Positions 36,001 through 49,290 of a DNA stretch of 64,000 nt are shown here, piece after piece. The stretch is from assembly GCA_016808115.1 (NCBI GenBank), contig JAEQBH010000132.1, positions 558,001 to 622,000 on the forward strand, given 5' to 3'. Each line of letters opens with the position of its first letter. The first letter of the stretch is position 1. The notes under the pieces were generated by a model. That model did no database searches and was not told the DNA's origin. It saw nothing but the letters and a program-made list of their open reading frames with translations. The position numbers were made by a program, and so were the translations under genes. This DNA is from Tetrastigma voinierianum. Its lineage: Eukaryota > Streptophyta > Magnoliopsida > Vitales > Vitaceae.

Positions 36001-36760
36001 GTGGCAGTAGTAAGCCCAATGGAGGAGACTCCCAGGGTGGAAGGAGGCGAAGGCCTCAAAGCAGAGGAACGTGCAAGCCTCAAATTAGATGGGCCAGGAA
36101 TGTCCGACTTTATCAACTCTGCGTAAGGATCTAAGCGTGACATTCCGCCAACGCTGCAGCTAAGACATTATCTTTCTAGCGCTAAGGTCAAGACGAAAGC
36201 ACTTGGGAAACATGAAGATAATATAAAATCATAAACATTCAATCACCTTTAGACAAGTCATGCCGAAAACAGTGCAAATACTCACGAAGATTATCAGGGG
36301 TGCTCCAAGCCGTTGGAACACCCAGAGTGTCATCCATGTCAGAAGGATTGTATTCCCAATTGAAACCGCTGACAAAGAAATAACGTCCCTTCCATGACCC
36401 TGCGGCAGCGAAGATCAGAGATCACCAGAGGAGCTCCGGAACGTCTGGAGAAATATAGGAAGCCCTCGGTGGTCTCCTTTGGGCTAAAAAGATGAAGGAG
36501 CAAAGCCACGCTAGGAATGTCGAGCCCTCTATCCCTAAAAAAGGCCAATAGGCCCACCAAAATGCCCCAACCGTTGGGAGCGAGTTGGGAAGGACAGACG
36601 TTGAAATGCTGCAGAACCTCTTTCATAAAGGGATGCAGTGGAAAACGAAGACCATTGTCAAAGGCGACTTCAAAAAACATACCATCCTGTGCACCTAAGC
36701 TACATAAAAAGTCAAGACGTCAGGTCCGTGACCGACGTCGTAGTCTGTGACCCGACGCCA

Positions 36761-37456
36761 GAGGAGGTTGATAACGCTCTCGCCAAAGGTGACCCCATTA
36801 CGAAGGACCGACCTACTACAGTCCCATGGCCAAAGACGCCGACTGCGATTTAAGGTAACGAACCCCCAGATACGTAATTAGGTTTATTTTCTTTACCCTT
36901 ATCCAAGGTAAGAGAGGCGCTCAAGAACGCTTCGTATTCAACTACGTTCGAACGGCCTGAAGCATCCCTAATCCGGCCCGTGAGCCGCAACAATCGAAGA
37001 GTCATCGCTAATAACGTGAAAAGAGTGAAGAATGATCCTTGACCCACAATAATAAAAACGAAATCCACTAATTCAACTCCTACGCCTGGTCGAAGAGAAA
37101 TCAAAGAGGTAGAGACGCACCGGCCTGTGAATAAGATGAAAGAAGCTACCTCGCAAAATGCCGTAAAAGACTTCACACAAAAGGCTCAAACAAAACCATG
37201 AGCAAATAAAGTACGAAATCGCTGAAGAGGTTAGGAGGACTGCATAAGCGCAGGACGGAGGAAGTCCACAAAGAGACTAAAAGAATTGGGCGGTAGGAGA
37301 AACGAGCGAAACTCCAAGCAGTCATCATTATCACAAAGACATATGACGCGACTGGGCTTTAACTAACCCAACCCCAAACAGATCGTAAATCAGATCCGAC
37401 GCAGCGAACGATACGTACCGCCCACGCACACCGCACTCCAGCGGTCGTACAACTAA
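36761..37456. other. 3' untranslated region of the Tat element
   Basis: No coding similarity was recognised. The polypurine tract expected just before the 3' LTR is not visible; the sequence there is CCAGCGGTCGTACAACTAA. Confidence 0.4.
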
Positions 37457-38258
37457 TGTGGCTCAAAATGCGCCAGCCCACCACTAGGCCCAAGAGATAC
37501 CAACTGAGGTGAAGACCCGAACCACTGACATACCCATTCAGTACTGCACTACTTGACGATGGCCTGTGTCAAGGCCCACTCGCCGTAGATCGGGCTTTTG
37601 ATAACCCAAATACTTCATGATCTACTTAACTAAGCCAAGATCGACCCAGAATGATTAGCGGGAAGATTCCCATATGCATTTAAAATAGAATGATCCCCAA
37701 TCACATACTATCCAAATTCAATCGTATCAAACACATCAACTAGGTTAAGATAATCCACGACACATGTACCATCGCACATCCCCACCGCCAAGGAAAGGAG
37801 ATCATCCCAAATAAACCGGCTTTTCTATATATCCTACATACCAACCACATTTAATTAAAATAGCAATATCCCATCCAACGGCGACTCCTAATTACCATTC
37901 AACCGGTTGAACATCTACTATAACACGGGCAGCCACCCCATCAAAGGCACACCAACACTCATACACATTCTAGACAATATACTCATACGCAACACCGTCG
38001 CCCCTGCCAGCCTCTTTCTCTCTCAAGAAGAACCGACTCAGTGATAGAGGCGCCACCCAAAGCCCTCGCGACCCCTTCTTCCTTGTTTTTGCAAGAGGAG
38101 TTGCTACGACCAAGATTTGCGATCGGCATTGCAATAGCCATACTTCGCACCAGACGATCCGTGACGCCGCACCCAAATCCCACAAACAATCCAGTCCAAA
38201 TTTCAAATGGCCCCCTACACGCTCTGCAAATTCTAATTCCTGGCCAAAAGCATCATCA
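37457..38258 (+). repeat. 3' LTR of the Tat element
   Basis: Starts TGTGGCTCAAAATGCGCC and ends AAAAGCATCATCA. It matches the 5' LTR at 20,055-20,858 in length and order of blocks. The frames on both strands inside it are mirrored in the other LTR and are not genes. Confidence 0.86.
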
Positions 38259-41200
38259 TGTTATTTTATCCTCAACTTTATATTTATATTTTTATCAATA
38301 TTTACTAATTCTTTTTTTTTTTTAAGAAAATAATATATAACTAATTTCAATAAATAAAATTATTCTCCTTCCGTGAGAAAAGTCACAAGATCTCACATTT
38401 CGGCAATCACAATGAGTGGTTCAAAATACATTTCATATCCTTAATGGAAAAAATTTCCACGATTTTGGGCAACGCGGAAACTTGCACTGATTGGAAGGTG
38501 TAATGACTTTTTCCAGGAAATTCTTATCTTAACTTTTTATGAAAATTCTTGTCATTTTCCTTAGATATGCTACCAAATTTTTATGTACCTCAGGCCTCAG
38601 TGTAAATTTCTCCAAGAATCAATTCTCACGGGGGGTCAATATTCCTAGGAAACTGACAGCTATGAATTTATAGCTTAGAGCATCTTCAAGAGCAAGAAAA
38701 GCCTAAACATGATGCTAATCAAAAAATCACCCAACAAATGAAGAAGACAGAGTAAAGATTATTGACCTAATAAAGTGAATAATATTTATCCAAATATTAC
38801 TAAACTATTAATTCAAAGAATAGTTGTTTAATCGATTAAACGATTCATCTCAACAACCAAAATTTATAGCCAGATGAGCTGGAGATAAATGAACGTAAGG
38901 ACACCGATGTAATTATTACGTTATAAGGCGTAACAAGATTATTGAGAGATAAACTTTTATACGTCATCACTGAAGACGCTATATCTAAACTTACCAACTT
39001 CAAAATGATTGAAATAAAGATCGTTAATATCATTTCTAAAGAATATTTACCAACATCGCTAAACCATTCACCAACAATAAAGTCAATAATGACTTTAAAA
39101 TTCTATCATCAACAATAAAATCCTATACAGACGGAAATGACATAAACGAACGAAGAAAGCATACGACGAATTATTGGCCAGTTAAAGCTAAAAGAAATTT
39201 AATGCATTTGCGATATAAAACTTAGACGCTCACCGTCGAGACGCCCGACTAATTTTTAACGATTATTCAACCACCCTAAAGCATATGTTCAAAACCTCCC
39301 TTTCCTCCGTTTATTAAGGAAATGCTATCTGTTAAGTATGTGTCTCGACACTGTCGTTTGGTTTCTTTACATTATTAAAACATTGGTTGTTCAATACATA
39401 ATTTAAAACGTGATATATATATATACAGTCAACTATTTTTTAAATACAATTTGATCAATAAAATTAAAATATTCACTATTTTATCAATTTTAATATTATG
39501 GTAATATGATTTTTTTTTTATAAATATTAATTTTAAAATTAAAGAGATATAAAAAAAATATTATGTATTTATTTTTCACATTATATTACATCATAATATT
39601 ATTTTTTTCATAAATTCCATCCGCGAACATTAGACCCTTCATCTTTTTATGCTTACATGAGTTATTAACGACTTGAGTAATGTCTGAGTGATAAAAATAT
39701 TTTTAAATACATATATTACATGTTTTTATAAGTAAAAACTAAAAATAAACACTGTAACAAACTCACCTTACTGACATTTTGTGTAACGGCCTTTGAACTC
39801 TGTTCTAGGTTGAAGAATACAGAAAATACAATTCTCTATTATTATTTGTAATTGATAATAAATATGTGCTTGTTGGGAGGTTTCACCTTGTTTCAAGAAA
39901 AAAGTTTAAGTTTTACTTGTCTTTTAAACATGTCCAAGTCAGAGCTGATTTAAATTCGCTTATTTAAAATCTGCTTGGAATTAAAAATGAATTAGATATA
40001 ATATAAAATAAATAAAATAAAATAAAATAAAAAGTTGAAATTTCACCCTAAATGACACCCTAAGAAAGATTTTCAAAAGAATTATCTAAAATCAAATATT
40101 CTAAAGCTCTATATTTTTACTCCAAAGTCACTTTTTGAGATTTAATAGTTTTTCTTTAACTAAGATTCATATAAATGAACATTTAAAGTTTTATCTATCC
40201 TAAATCTATTCCAATTTTACCCTTTCTTTTTCTTAATAATTACATCATGGGTCTTCATTCATTTATATCACTCCATACACTTTAAATTTTGTCAGAAAGC
40301 AATAAACTAATTCTTTCATCCTGACTTATCAAGCAATGGTCGCTTTTAATAATATTCGACAAATATCGACAGAACCATTTACTAAAGAATACTTTGCTCT
40401 TATTATCGTTCCACCATCGAAATCGCTTTTTTCAATTTTGGAATATTTATATTTAAATAAGCTACTCCACTCGCCGATTTAAATGGATGCTTTCTTATAC
40501 TCGAAATTTGATGTGTCTTTGTTCTTCTACTAGTCTTAATGTTATCGGTATATGTGGACAAAAAATCAAGAATTTCATAGTAGTTTTTCTCCTCCGATAT
40601 TATTTCATTGCATTTCTTCTTATTAAAACCTTCTAGGATTGTTTGGAATGCCAAAATGGAAAATGATAATGTATATTTTATTTTCTTTCTTAATTTTCTT
40701 ATGGAATGAAAATCAGAAAATGAATTTGTAATTTCATTTATAATGCTTAGATAAACTTAGGAGTTTAAGTGTCAATTTGGTTTTGCTTCTTATAAATTAT
40801 AACAACGCTTCTAGCCAAAATATTTTCCCTATCTGTATTTCTATCATAAACGTTTTTTATAAGAATCTGAAAAAGTCCACAAAAGCTTTTTGTAACATGT
40901 CGTGCTTTTATATCATTAAAATTACAAAAAATGACATTTAATATTTAATTATAAAAATAGGATATCATAATAAATAAATAAAATTATTACAAAAGTATAT
41001 AAATTTATATTAATAAAACCTAAATCAACTATTTTTATGATTATAAAAATTTTAAAATATTTACAAGTAGACATATGCATAAATTCCCAGTATTAATAAA
41101 AACTTAAAATTATTATTTTTATAAAAAAATTTATGATTATAGAGATTTTTTTTAAATATTTAAAAGATTTGAATTTTTAAAAGTATATGATATTATTCAT

Positions 41201-42471
41201 ATTTTTTAAATAAAATAAATTGATATTTTAAAGATAAACAAATAAGTATTTTAAGAATATTCAAAAACTTTTAAAGTGTTTTTTTTTAAAACACCTCCCA
41301 AGTCCCAAGTGCTTTTAAAAAAAAACAGTTCGGGTGTTTTTTTAAACTTTCAAAAATGCTTTTAAAAATATTATCAGACATCTTTTTTTAACCTAAAAAC
41401 ATTTCTAGGAAACAATGCTAAATTGGGCCTAAAATTGAAATGGTTATTTGTTTTCTTTGTGATGATGGAATGAGAATATAAAACCAAATAATCATAATAC
41501 CCTTATATTTTAAAACAATAAAATTTGAAAAAAAAAAAATTTGCTATTAAATGACGTGGATAAAAAAAATGATATCTATACCATATGAATAAATAAAAAT
41601 TAACCATAAAAAATCATACAACCTCTTTTTTTTTTTTTTTTTTTTTTTTGAGAAAAAAAAAATTCATTCAACTTAAAATACAAATATTCAATTATTATTT
41701 TTATAAGAAAATGAGTAATTTTGTCATACACAAAAATTTGTAAAATTATACTTACCAAAAATTAATAAATATATTTATTATCAATTTTAAATTTCTCAAA
41801 ACAAGTAAATAATTTTCTCATTTCCAAAAGAGGAAATGAAAAATTCAATTTTCATTTCAATTTCCGATAAGTATTGTATCCAGTAAAATACACTACCTTT
41901 ACAATATGCAAATATTTATATATTAATATTTTATCAAATTTTGAATAAATTTTCTTTGCAAAATAAGTTTTATAATTATATTTTACCCAAAAACCAAAAA
42001 ATATGTATAAGAGTGTTTCTATTCTCAAAGATTAAATAGTAATTTTAGTCTTTCTCATATTATCTCTTGAAAATGTATGAATCAAAATGTGTTTCACCTG
42101 TGATGAATTAAAATCTCACTCATAAGGATGGGAAAAATAAAAAATAATCTCACTCATAAGTGGGATTTGGATTTTTCTAGAAACTTTAGGCATCGGAAAG
42201 TAATAAGAAAAGAAAAGAAATAGAAAAAAGAAAGAAAAGTCGGAAGAAAATAAAATTTTGAAATAAAGTAACTTTAATAAATTAATTCTATATATTTATT
42301 TAAATTCCTTTAATTTATTTGTCTCTCATATATAAGGACTAAGAAACAAAAAAATGTAAATTTTTGATTATATTTTATTTTCTTTATGATGAAACCAAAT
42401 ATAAGAAAATAATTTTCTTTATATTTTTTCAATTGTTATTTTTATTTATTTCAAGTTGTTACACTACAAGA
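38259..42471. other. AT-rich intergenic DNA without recognisable genes
   Basis: Long A/T-rich stretches with short poly-A and poly-T runs, including a 27-base T run near 41,624-41,650. A GAGCATCTTCAAGAGCA string near 38,688 recalls ends of Harbinger-type MITEs, but no partner end was found. The minus-strand frame 40,654-40,403 (83 codons, lysine- and isoleucine-rich) matches no family I recognise. No RNA gene or promoter could be supported. Confidence 0.45.
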
Positions 42472-42529
42472 AAAGTGATTTATAAAGACATTACTTTAGT
42501 TAGCCAAAAGTTTTGCAACTAAAGATATT

Positions 42530-42835
42530 TTTAGTTTCAGATGACAAGTTCTCGCAACTACAAGCCGACTCTATAATCATGATAAGATCACACTCTCAAC
42601 CAAAAGCCGACCCCATAACAGACGGTGACGAGTCTCAACCAAAATTGGTCGACAAGGCCCTCAAATAAAAGTGATTCCATACAGATTTAAGACGAGCCTC
42701 AACTCAAGTCGATTCTATAATCGGCGACATGATCGATTTTCAACTAAGTCGACTCGATAACAGATATGCGATCGGTTCTCAACTATGCCGACTCCCATAA
42801 TCGCAGAAGATCGAATGCGCCAAAACCAAACACTT
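42530..42835 (+). repeat. Left subterminal repeats of the CACTA element
   Basis: About seven imperfect ~40 bp units built on TCTCAACCAAAAGCCGACCC then CATAACAGACG..GA (for example near 42,593, 42,632, 42,699 and 42,775). Subterminal repeats of this kind bind transposase in CACTA elements; that role is inferred here. Confidence 0.75.
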
Positions 42836-43489
42836 TATACACGAAGAAAACCTGAAATATGAAACGTGAAGTTACTATATACCTATAATGACTAGACTTG
42901 AGCCGCAACTACAACTTACAAATCATTGATAATTTTATAAAATATCGTGATTTATTGCGATTTAAAATGTGAAAAATCTGAAGTTCATAATTTTAATACT
43001 ATTCTTAGAATAACACAATAATTGTGAAGAACACAACCAAATCGCTTTAAAAATACTTTAAAAAATATAACACAATAATTTTGTTTTTTTAGGTATGGGA
43101 TTACTATATTTTATATAACAATCATTATTATTTTATATTTTAAAAAACATAAAACATCAAAATGATTATTTATTTATTTATTTGAAAGTTAAAACATCCA
43201 AAATGCATTATCAAAAAACAAACATTTCTGATATATCACTGAATATCCTCACGAGCCTTCTCCTCTCTGTCTATTTATAAGAGCAAAATACATATTTCAA
43301 AATGATTATATATATAAAGTCAATATTAAAATGGTTGGATATGGGAATAGGAAGTGTTCAAGTCTTAGTGGAGGTATTAAAAAGTTATTAGCTTTAAAAA
43401 ATACACACAACTTAAGCCATAAAAATACATAAATTAATACATGCCTTAAAAGTGGCAAATGTAAACCCATTCATGAGATAATATGATTT

Positions 43490-43960
43490 AACTTCGCTTT
43501 CCATTTTATGCAAACTAAAAACGCGATACCACGCACTGCGGCCGCGTCAAGCCGCGCCAACGCATCTGCTCACTAACACCGCTAACCCAAACCCGACACC
43601 TAATAATAAACACGCCAACATTCGCTTAACCCAAACTCCAACCCATTTATTATTCGCAAAGTGTCAACATGACATTTATCCATTTAATTGATTATTTAAA
43701 ATAATATTTACACTCACCCATATTTTCAAATACCAATAATTATAATAATATGCATTACTTATTTATTCAAACAGAATTATAGTTACAAATCTGTATTCAA
43801 CACAAACAATTATTAAATATGTTAATTAATCAATATAATACCAATCGGCATCGACCCGGTCAAATTGCTAGTGATCACTAATATGATCAATTTATTAAAC
43901 GCCGACAATAACACGACATGATCCAAACACGCACATACTCAACCTAAAACCCATAAAAAT
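43490..43960. other. GC-richer patch with ACACG/GTGTCA words inside the CACTA element
   Basis: Words such as AACACGCCAAC, CCAAACACGCAC and ACACGACATGATCC recur in this stretch, recalling a dispersed non-coding plant repeat. No ends or coding potential could be defined. Confidence 0.3.
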
Positions 43961-44989
43961 CGCTGGCCGGATTCTTCGCTGGCCGTTGTTCACGTTGCTC
44001 CGATCAAATTTCACAAATTTAATAAACCTTTAAAATTATGATTAATTTGTGCTTCATCGGAATAGATAATTTGACCCGTGAGTCTTATGCAAAACTTGTC
44101 TTATTCACTTTAACCACCACCACCTTATTTTAATCACAATCTCTCTCTATTTATATATTTTTTAAAGAAAAAATTATTGTAGAAAAATTTGAAATTGATA
44201 AAATCAGCGATTTGGATTTCTAGTTGAATGAGAAATTCATGTTGCTAGAAATTCATGTTGAATCAACTTCCCTTAATTGTAATTTTTATGAATGAGAAAA
44301 TTAGTGCTACTTCTCTCTACTCTTGCAAGCTAGGTTTCACTGCAGTAACAGAGGGGCGAAGCTCTTTCCTAGGTACGCTTTCAGGCCTTCTTCTTCTAGT
44401 TCTTATTTCTCTTCTGTGTTTTCTCTTCTACTTTAGCTTCATCTCGTTATTCTGTTCTGATAAGTTTGAACTACCCACCTGTTATTGTTATTGGCAATGT
44501 TCATTGTCTCAATTCTAAAATCTGTAATCAAATTTGAGTATCAGTTTGTGGCGTGGTTTCTTAAGATTATGGGAACCCAGGTGTTTAATATATGGTCAGT
44601 ACTTTCTGTAAGTTTTGGAAGAATGCAATTCTTTGAAACATGGAATTCGAATGGTGAGTACAGAGAAAGATGCAGAGTTTAGCTTCTGGGTTGCATTTGA
44701 AAATGAAATTGTGGGATTTTTTTAAAATTTTGAAATGATGTGATGCTCAGTGTTCAGAACTGAAGACTTTAGATAATTTGAAAACCTTGACTCTCTCCAG
44801 ATTTGATGCCGAGAGAAAGCAGAGTTTTATTTTATTTTATTTTTTTTTTAGTTTTTGCTCTGAATTTTACATGATTGGAACCATGGGATTTAGTCGAAAC
44901 CAAACAACCTTCCAGAAGGAAGTCTGAAATGGTTTTGGACATGGGGATGTGGATGAGGATTTCTGCTACTCTGTTGGTTGCCACGGCAA

Positions 44990-45240
44990 ATGTATCAAAA
45001 AACCTTTATGCCCATCACATAGCTCGCCCAGATGGACCTGAGGGTTCTTTATGTCCAGGCCAGCTTGTGCACCTCAATGCCCTGAAGTTACTAACTGAGT
45101 AAACCTTCACGGCCCTAAGATGACTCGAACTCGGTAACCATTGGATTAAACCCCGAGGTTTCTGTGACAACCATGCTATACCTCATGTTGGACCTGGAGG
45201 GTCCTTTCGCAATCCAGTGACTCTTCAGTGAGACCATCTT
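44990..45240 (-). repeat. Candidate tRNA-derived SINE relic
   Basis: On the minus strand TAGCATGGTTG (near 45,175; A-box-like) is followed ~45 bases later by CCGAGTTCGAGTC (near 45,130; B-box-like). It ends with GGGCATAAAGGTTTTTTGAT near 44,990, a T-rich tail. This is the layout of a tRNA-derived SINE. No target duplication was found, and it lies inside the CACTA element. Confidence 0.4.
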
Positions 45241-45711
45241 ACTGGAAACTTTAGTTTCAAACTCCATTGTTATCCCCAAATTATAAAACTTTAGTTTTAT
45301 AATCTATCTATTTAGATTTTAAGGAAACATCAATCATACAATTGAACATGCTGGATTAGGAGTTTCTATTTGAATTTCAACCTAGACTCAATTACTCAAA
45401 TGAAAGTCTGGGATTATGCTGCATAAAACTACACTAAACTTTTTTACCAAAACAGATATCAGACTAGATGTTCTTCTGTGAAATATGAACATTGTACAAC
45501 CCAAGAAAAGAACCAGTTGGAGAAGATCACTAGGCTGCCTGCTACACCCTTTATGTTGATGGGATAATCCTAAGATGTAAATCCATCCATCAATATCACT
45601 TATAAGTATAACTTGAGGGGGAAAAACTGAACATGGACACCCATCCAAATCTTCATTTAAGTTTGAATTTGAAGTGACTGTTAAAAGTAAGCTATTAGGA
45701 AAAAATGTATA

Positions 45712-45787
45712 TCAAGCTAAGATCCCCTTGTGTGTTGGATCAGAAGTAGTTGAATGTGCATGCGTAATTGAATTACCAGAATTAAAG
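45712..45787 (+). pseudogene. APT (fragment): Captured adenine phosphoribosyltransferase exon fragment
   Basis: Bases 45,734-45,787 encode VGSEVVECACVIELPELK, matching the near-invariant block of plant adenine phosphoribosyltransferase that follows the PRPP-binding loop (E.VGAEVVECACVIELPELKG). The exon is followed by GTTTGT, a plausible splice donor. Upstream bases (ATCAAGCTA..) fit the preceding residues only with a small disruption. The PRPP loop, the earlier exons and the following GRERL exon were not found, so only a piece is present. In a full gene the enzyme salvages adenine and cytokinin bases to nucleotides. Its position inside a CACTA element suggests transposon capture. Confidence 0.72.
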
Positions 45788-45965
45788 GTTTGTTCTAGCT
45801 TAACTCTTGTATGTTTTTAATTGTAAATACCACTTTTAAGGCATTTTTGAGTATCGTAGGTACTAAACTACATGATTAATTTGTTTACCTCATCAAGTTA
45901 AGCCTTCTCGAATGCACTTATTAGTTGCCACTCTCTTGCTTGTTCATCACTCTTTTATCTGTTTT

Positions 45966-46014
45966 CATATATATATATATATATATATATAGATAGATAG
46001 ATAGATAGATAGAT
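45966..46014. repeat. Compound (AT)n(GATA)n microsatellite
   Basis: An AT run followed by six GATA repeats, inside the CACTA element. Confidence 0.95.
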
Positions 46015-46841
46015 ATTTGTACCATATATTTTTTTTGTATTTTCCTTAATGTCGATGACTTCACAAATGCAAGTGCTCGGCTAAACTTGGTTTCTGTGTG
46101 CATTTTGCCCGAAAAGAACTTAGTGTTGTCAATGGTGAGGAGCCACAAGGTCTGGAAGAATATGAAGGAGAGCTAATCTCCATTTCATTGAGCAACAAAG
46201 CAATCTATATTCTTACTGGTCTTTTGAAGATTAATGTTCAAATACTTTATTGTCATAACTTGGCTCTTTCTCTATTTTTCTGCATTAGATGTCAAGTGTA
46301 TTAAAGTTTAGCTAAAACACAATTTTGATGCACTTTAACGGGATATGAATGAGAAGATTATCAGTGCTAAACCTGCAGGATAAGTTATCAATGCATATAA
46401 AAGACCTAAGTATAGTAGGTCAATCTAACATTCCTAATTAGTTTCGCAACCTATACGTAAAGTATAGACTTACATTTTATAACAATTCACAAAAGACCTA
46501 AGTAGCAACAAGCATGAAAGAATTTATCACCAACTTGGCATGGCAGCACGAAGGAAAGTTAAATTACAACACCAGCCCTTTATATGAAGTATTTTCAGTT
46601 ATTTTTTTATTGCTTATCGAATCTTCAGCATATTTTTTTATTTTCCAAAGTTTAGTTGAAGGATTTCTGTCACTGTGGTTAGTAAGTCATGGAGGACAGG
46701 AGTCATTGAATAATAGTGGAGTGGTGGGAGAGATAGTTTCTCTCTTCTAAGCCTATTTTGCATTTTTTTTTAATGTGATTGAACTAGAGCAGCCAGCAGC
46801 ATTATAACAATTTGTTCTCTGCAATATTTTATTCTCCACTC

Positions 46842-46870
46842 AATCTCTCTCTCTCTCTCTCTCTCTCTCC
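46842..46870. repeat. (TC)n microsatellite
   Basis: About 28 bp of TC repeats inside the CACTA element. Confidence 0.95.
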
Positions 46871-48554
46871 ACTTTTTTATTCAACAGATCCTTTCTTCAT
46901 GATATGAGTAAGTATTTGAATGAAAGAATTCTGTCCTCACTGTTTTAAGCATATTAAGGGCCAATTGAACTGAAGGTCCTAATTCATTCCCTCTGTTGTG
47001 TTACTATTGGAATAAACCTTAGTTTTATTTTACTGATGGTATCAACTTTGTATATATGCCACCATTCACTGAACCTCTTTTCTGTTATTGGCTTGCCTCT
47101 TTTGTCATGTTTATTTCAGTATTTTTCTTGATTTTTCTTTCTCATATATTGCAGAGCTTTTCACAAATATCCTAGGCCTAGTTCCTGAATCATTGAGAAC
47201 CACTCTGCTGTTTCTCTTAGTATTTCCTATTCTGTTCATCCTCCACTAAAGTCTCTAGTTTGTCACTGTTTTCTATGAAGTTACCATTCACCATATCTCT
47301 TTGACATAACTGGAAAAGAAGATAGCAAAGATAAAACATCTTCAAGAATAAAAAATCAGCCAAACCCTTTTCCCCATCATTCTAATTTGGTCAAGCACTT
47401 ATGTGCTCATTTTGATGGTTTATGAACATGAGAATGAAGTCCTGAAGAAGAAGAAGTGACTCACTTATTTCATCTCTTTGTTCTTGATTTTCTGCTAGAT
47501 AATGTTAATTAAAACGTGTTTTCTTTATATGCAGTTATCTTTTTCAAGTGTTAGGACTGACGCCTAAATTTACTTTCTAAATATTATCTTATCTTGCATT
47601 GTTAGACCAGCTTGGTACGTGCAGTTGTTCATGAATGTGTTCCATTTAACTACCATAAGGTACTGCATCTTAACCTATATACATTTCATTCCTATCCAAA
47701 AAAAAAAAAAAAAAAAAGGAAAAGGAAAAGGGGAAATATACTTGCATTTTAGGTGATCTTTTCTGCGAATGATAGTTCAAAGAGATTTCTATCTTTTCTT
47801 TTGGCTACTGTAGTATTCATTTTGTGTATTTAGTGCCATCTTGTACACACTGTATTTACCTATCAAAAAACAAAAAATCACTTCCCTGCATTCACTCCTA
47901 TTCTGTTAATTTGCTCCAGGCAACTTTTTGAGCATTTCTCTTTGCTTGTTCCCAAACTGAGAAATCTATTTGCATTTCATTTCTTTTGCATTTTATTTTG
48001 GTGATATTCCCTGCAAATGATGGTTTTAAAAAGTTTTAGTCCTTTTTATTTTGGCTGATCAACAATATCTTTTTTTTACCTATATAAAAATCACTTTCTG
48101 CATTCTTTTGTCCTCCATTTTGTCTAGTTTTCTGTCAGCAAAACTTTTGAGCATTCCTCTTGGTTTGACATTATGTAGATTCAAGAAAAAGATAATATTT
48201 AGGATGCATCGTGTTTCACTGCGAACATTCAAAGGTCAGGATGCATTCGTATCCTCTTCTTGTTAAAATTATTTGGTTTATTTGAATGCAACATCATACG
48301 ACAGTCTCAAGCTTAGGTGTAGCTCTTGAGAGGATATTTTTGGTCTATTCATTTTTGGTTGATGTAGTTTTTCGGATATTTTGTAAATCTGGATATTTTG
48401 GTTGAATACTTTGTTTTCAATGCTATCTCACTGCTTTTGGTTTCAATATGGGTCAATCCAAATTTTAAATTAATTTAAAATAAAACAACGCTCTCGAGAA
48501 TCCAAATCTGCTTTTTCATCTAAATATCCTCTTTATAGTCGCGCTAAGCAAACG

Positions 48555-49290
48555 ATGTCATCCGTAGATAACTCTTTTAGTTGCGGCCAAAAAAGTCCCC
48601 ATCCATAGTCATCATTTTAGTTGCAAACACAAAATAACCCTATCTATAGCCATCCTTTTAGTTGCGGCAAAAAGCCCCATCCATAGCCACCCTTTTAGTT
48701 GCGGCTAGAAAATAACCCCATCCAAAGACACCCTTTTAGTTGCGGCCAAAAAATGCCTCATCCATAGCCACTCTTTTAGTTGCGGCCAAAAAATAACCCT
48801 ATCTATAGCCATCCTTTTAGTTGCGTCCAAAAAATTGCCCCATCCATAGCCACCCTTTTAGTTGCGGCCAAAAAATGCCCCCATCCATAGCCACTCTTTT
48901 AGTTACGGCCAAAAAATAACCCCATCAAAAGCCACCCTTTTAGTTGCACTAAAAACATGGCCACATCAATAGCCACCCTTTTAGTTGCGACAAAAATAGC
49001 CCCATCCATAGTCACCCTTATAGTTGTGGCCAAATAACCATTTTTTAGTTGCGGCCATAAATGCCCCCATCCGTAGTCACCCTTTTAGTTGCGGTTAGGA
49101 AATAGCCCCATCTATAGACATTCTTTTAGTTGCGGCTAGCAAATAACCCCATCCATAGTCATCTCTTTTATGCCTCCATCCATAGGCCAAACCACCTTTT
49201 AGTAGGGGCCAAGACTAAAATTGTAACTATAACTTTTAGTTATGCCCCCTATAGCCACGCCTAGTTGCAGCCCATTTTCTTCGCATCTAT
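48555..49290 (+). repeat. Right subterminal repeats of the CACTA element
   Basis: About 17 units of ~40 bp reading CCCATCCATAGCCACCCTTT then TAGTTGCGGCCAAAAAA. TTTTAG landmarks lie near 48,574, 48,615, 48,656, 48,693, 48,734, 48,774 and 48,815 and continue to about 49,240. The array is denser and better conserved than the left one. Confidence 0.9.

Larger units (their letters stand above)
30770..36760 (-). pseudogene. Antisense ORF of the Tat element (Transposase_28-like), split by a solo LTR
   Basis: On the minus strand at 36,680-36,420 the protein reads FEVAFDNGLRFPLHPFMKEV, then LQHFNVCPSQLAPNGWGIL and GFLYFSRRSG. This is the N-terminal domain that databases call 'putative gypsy type transposon' (Pfam Transposase_28), typical of a minus-strand ORF in the 3' part of Tat-group elements. 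Charged, coiled-coil-like segments follow at about 35,770-35,460 and 34,932-34,813 (ADLHRGVSLVAQRDEVIRQA). An acidic, serine-rich tail is at 30,959-30,770. The solo LTR at 30,965-34,807 separates tail from coil. With it and one target duplication removed, the frame continues across the site. The role of this protein in Tat elements is not established. Several other frame breaks exist. Confidence 0.72.
20055..38258 (+). mobile_element. Tat-lineage Ty3/gypsy retrotransposon, ~18 kb, with nested solo LTR
   Basis: Two direct repeats of ~804 and ~802 bp bracket the region (20,055-20,858; 37,457-38,258). Shared blocks include GACATACCCATT, CTTTTCTATAT.CC.ACATACC, GGTTGAACATCTACTATAA, CCTTCTTCCTTGTTTTTGC-type and CCCCTACACGCTC. 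TTTGGCGC (20,860-20,867) directly follows the 5' LTR, as expected for the TGGCGC-type primer site of Tat/Athila elements. Inside, in plus orientation, are gag, RT, RNase H, HHCC zinc finger and integrase core fragments in Ty3/gypsy order. Then come a long tandem-repeat region and a minus-strand ORF, both known hallmarks of the Tat group. A 3.84 kb solo LTR is inserted at 30,965. No target duplication or polypurine tract could be recognised, and all coding regions are broken. Confidence 0.88.

Noticed and set aside
40403..40654. 83-codon minus-strand frame as a gene
   Set aside because: Isolated in AT-rich DNA, lysine- and isoleucine-rich, with no recognisable domain or splice context.
45090..45200. 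tRNA gene on the minus strand
   Set aside because: A- and B-box-like strings exist, but no cloverleaf with acceptor and anticodon stems could be folded by eye; a SINE relic is likelier.
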